Translations under genes and position numbers: made by a program
NCBI RefSeq assembly: GCF_047495875.1
Contig: NC_092497.1
Coordinates: forward strand, 70,984,134-71,048,133
Direction of reading: 5' to 3'
Length of the DNA: 64,000 nucleotides
From: Pithys albifrons albifrons
Lineage: Eukaryota > Chordata > Aves > Passeriformes > Thamnophilidae
The notes under the pieces: generated by a model
Told to the model about the DNA's origin: nothing
Seen by the model: only the letters and a program-made list of their open reading frames with translations
The model's database searches: none
Shown: piece by piece, positions 61,715 to 64,000 of the stretch
How positions within the stretch are numbered: the stretch's first letter is position 1
Layout: every line of letters starts with the position of its first letter

Positions 61715-64000
61715 CATGATCATCATTGTTAGGCTTCGTGAATGAACATTTGAGAAGGGTACTACTCACGCTTGCTGCAAATGTGCTGGTGGCTAGAAAG
61801 GCCGATATGGGATAGGCAAGTCCATTCGCAAAAGGCACAGTGGAAAGTCTCTTTTGGCGATATTTGCAAGAAACAGTTCTTTCTGCGTTGCCTTTTCTCC
61901 TCGAGACTGACCCTATGTGTGTTCTCAAAGGAAGCAGCAGCATCGTGAATGGTGTGTCTCCATGAATCCCAATTGGAGGCCAGAGTGGACCATTGGTGAC
62001 AGTCAATATGGCCAAGGTTGAGGTGTTGTTTTAGGGAGTCCTTGTTTCTCTTCTTCGGGGCTCCTCTCTTGCGGCAGCCAGTGGTGAGTTCACCATAGAG
62101 CACAATCTTCGGCAGGCGGTGATTCTCCATCCTGGAGACGTGCCCTGCCCAGCCCAGCTACGTTCTCATCAGCATGGCCTTGATACTGCTGACCCCTGCC
62201 TGTTCAAGAACAGACACATTGGTCACATAATCAGACCAGTGGATGTTTAGGATTGAACGGAGGCAGCGCTGATGGAAGTGTTCGAGAAGCTGTAGGTGGT
62301 GGCAATAGATGACCCATGATTCAAACCCATATAAAAGGGTAGACAGTACAATGGTTCTGTAGACACTGATCTTTGTACTTCTCTTCAGGTGTTTATTGAA
62401 CCAGACTCTTTTATGGAGTTTTCCAAAGGCTCTGTATGCCTTTGCCAGCCTGTTGTCTATCTCTTTGTCAATCTTACCGTCTGAGGAAATGATACTTCCC
62501 AGATAGGTGAACTGCTGGACTAACTTAAGCTCTGATTCACTTATGGTGATGTGGGGATGATGGAAGACTTCCTGAGGTGGGTAGAGAACTTCTGTCTTCT
62601 TCAGGCTGACTTCCAGCCCAAAAAGCTGGATGTTAAGCACTGCAGAGCTGCTTCTGTGTGAGCAATGGGGGCGGCATCGTCAGCAAAAAGCAGCTCACGG
62701 TCAAGGTGATTCAGAGTCTTAGTGTGGGCCTTCAGTCACCTTAGGTTGAATAGGCTTCCATCAGTATGATATCAGATCTAGGTGCCGTATTCTTCATCGA
62801 GGTCTGCTGTGGCTCTTTGGAGCATCATGCTGAAGAAGATTGTGAATAGAGTTGGTGCAAGAACACAACCTTGTTTCACACCATTGGTTATTGGAAAGGG
62901 CTCAGAGAGTGCATTGTTATATCTGACTTGTCCACGCTGATCCTCATGTAGCAGAATGATCATTTTGAGGAACTTGGGGGCATCCTAAACATTCCAAGAT
63001 CTGCCACAGGCCTTTTCTGCTCACAGTCTCAAAAGGTTTCGTGAGGTCAACAAAAGTTACATAGAGTCCTTTGTTCTGTTCCCTACACTTCTCTTGCAGT
63101 TGTCTGGGAACAAATACCATGTCTGTGGTGCTCCTATTGGCTCTGAAACCACACTGGCTTTCAGGTAGAAGTTCTTCTGCAATAGTGGGTACTAATCTGT
63201 TCAGAAGTATTCTTGCAAGGATTTTACCAGCAATGGAGAGCAAAGTAATACCTCGGTAATTTGAGCAGTCTGATTTTTCTCCTTCTTATATAGGGTAATG
63301 ATGACTGCATCATGGAGATCCGGTGGTAGTTCCCCTTGTTCCCAGCAACCCACAACAAGCTTGTGAAATTTGGCATGGATTGCTTGACCTCCATGCTTCC
63401 AGTTTTCAGGTGGAATTCCATCAACCCCAGATGCCTTGCCAGTTTTCAACTGTTGTATGACCTTGAGTAATTCTCCCATAGTAGGGGCTGCATCCAATTC
63501 ATGTTTCGCCGGTTGTTGTGTAATGTGCTGAATTGCGGAGCCTTGGACTACACAGTTGGCTCTGAAGAGAGTCTGAATATGCTCAGACCATTGGTTCAGG
63601 ATGGAGGTTTTATCTGTGAGAAGCATTTGACCATCTGCACTGAGTAGGGGACTTTGAACCTGGTGTGTGGGTCCATACACTGCTTTCAGGGCCTCATAGA
63701 ATCCTCTCTGGTTACCCAAATCTGCGCATAGTTGTGTCTTTTCTGCTAGGTCGAGCCACCATTTGTTCTGGATGTCTCAAAGTTTCTGTTGGAGCTTGCT
63801 GCATGCAAGACGAAAGGCAGCTTTTTTTATATGGCAAGATGGCTGAGCAAGGTGTGCTTGGTGAGCAGTTCTCTTCTTCTTCAACAATTTCTGGACCTCT
63901 TGATTGTTTTCATCAAATCAGTCTGTGTTTTTCTTGGAGGAGAACCCTAAGAACTCTTCAGAGGACTGCAGGATACTATTTTTAATGTGTTGCCAAAGTG
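61715..64000 (-). mobile_element. RTE-clade LINE with reverse transcriptase, partial (minus)
   Basis: A second RTE copy, read from the window's right edge towards 61715. It keeps, in order, the linker between endonuclease and polymerase (63720-64000), the polymerase (about 63600-62640), the thumb/connection region (62640-62160) and the C-terminal zinc-finger segment (62130-61762). It ends in AACAATGATGATCATGG, an ATG-repeat tail like that of the plus copy. The endonuclease and 5' leader, if present, lie beyond the window. The 3' ends of the two copies face each other. Over the last 55 residues the copies agree at about 40 positions by my count, so they are different lineages or both well aged. 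Confidence 0.92.
61762..64000 (-). pseudogene. RTE ORF: reverse transcriptase and zinc finger, broken, partial
   Basis: Minus-strand frame pieces at 63719-63201, 63243-62944, 62963-62778, 62640-62158 and 62130-61762. Polymerase landmarks are SGVDGIPPENWKHGG, SIAGKILARILLNRL, SQCGFRANRSTTDMVF, TFVDLTKPFETVSR (motif A; catalytic Asp present, but FET where FDT is usual), NGVKQGCVLAPTLF (motif B) and FADD (motif C, plus 62676-62687). The thumb shows FTYLGSIISSDGKID and TLLYGFESW. The finger has CAFC with H and C ligands near the end. Breaks include frameshifts near 63270, 62960 and 62640, TAG at 62158-62160, two stops just upstream of FADD near 62775-62780, and further stops at the window edge. 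It is therefore a pseudogene whose intact ancestor was a single-ORF RTE polyprotein. Confidence 0.9.

Noticed and set aside
1..64000. A novel prokaryote-like system (CRISPR, defence island, operon)
   Set aside because: There are no closely packed genes, ribosome-binding sites or spaced repeats; CR1, LTR and RTE content identify vertebrate DNA.

Overview
The window reads as vertebrate nuclear DNA from a bird. It is AT-rich, has no operon-like gene packing, and carries at least nine recognisable CR1 LINE fragments plus three weaker ones. One CR1 copy (11650-12373) ends in the octamer array (ATTCTATG/ATTCTGTG) that marks avian CR1 3' ends. Solo endogenous-retrovirus LTRs and long microsatellites are also typical of bird chromosomes. 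I found no convincing exon of a host protein gene, no rRNA or tRNA gene and no CRISPR array. The longest open frames are translated microsatellites (7353-7710, 55881-56354) or retrotransposon remnants. The window is therefore intergenic or deep intronic sequence; I cannot tell which, nor name the species.

Layout. 1-21 kb: mostly unique AT-rich sequence, with a divergent (5'-to-5') CR1 pair at 3097-4209, a 358-bp polypurine GAAA tract at 7353-7710, a CR1 at 11650-12373 with an older CR1 scrap after it, and a well-preserved CR1 3' end at 20524-21160 (minus). 22.3-27.0 kb: a cluster of four solo LTRs. Three belong to one family (22302-22840 minus, 23684-24091 plus, 26513-27006 minus). The fourth (25182-25756, minus) is a different, ERV1-like LTR with a perfect 4-bp target-site duplication. 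28-50 kb: unique sequence with small CR1 pieces and a younger CR1 lying beside an ancient one at 45617-47010. 50.9-51.6 kb: a solo LTR with a perfect 5-bp duplication (ERVL-like). 55-56.4 kb: an ancient CR1 and a 474-bp polypyrimidine satellite whose other strand is (AAGGGG)n. 57.1-64 kb: two convergent copies of an RTE-clade non-LTR retrotransposon.

The RTE pair is the most interesting content. The plus copy (57143-58758) has its 5' leader, most of an apurinic endonuclease and the C-terminal zinc finger. The end of the endonuclease and the whole reverse transcriptase are missing, joined in frame, and the unit is bounded by a perfect 11-bp target-site duplication. The minus copy (61715 to the window edge) keeps the reverse transcriptase, including an FADD active site, but is broken by frameshifts and stops. 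RTE elements have a patchy, horizontally acquired distribution in birds (AviRTE), so these copies may say something about the host lineage.

Nothing here acts as a working gene system. The parts interact only as layers of insertion history: old CR1, then younger CR1, LTRs and RTE, with simple repeats expanding between them.
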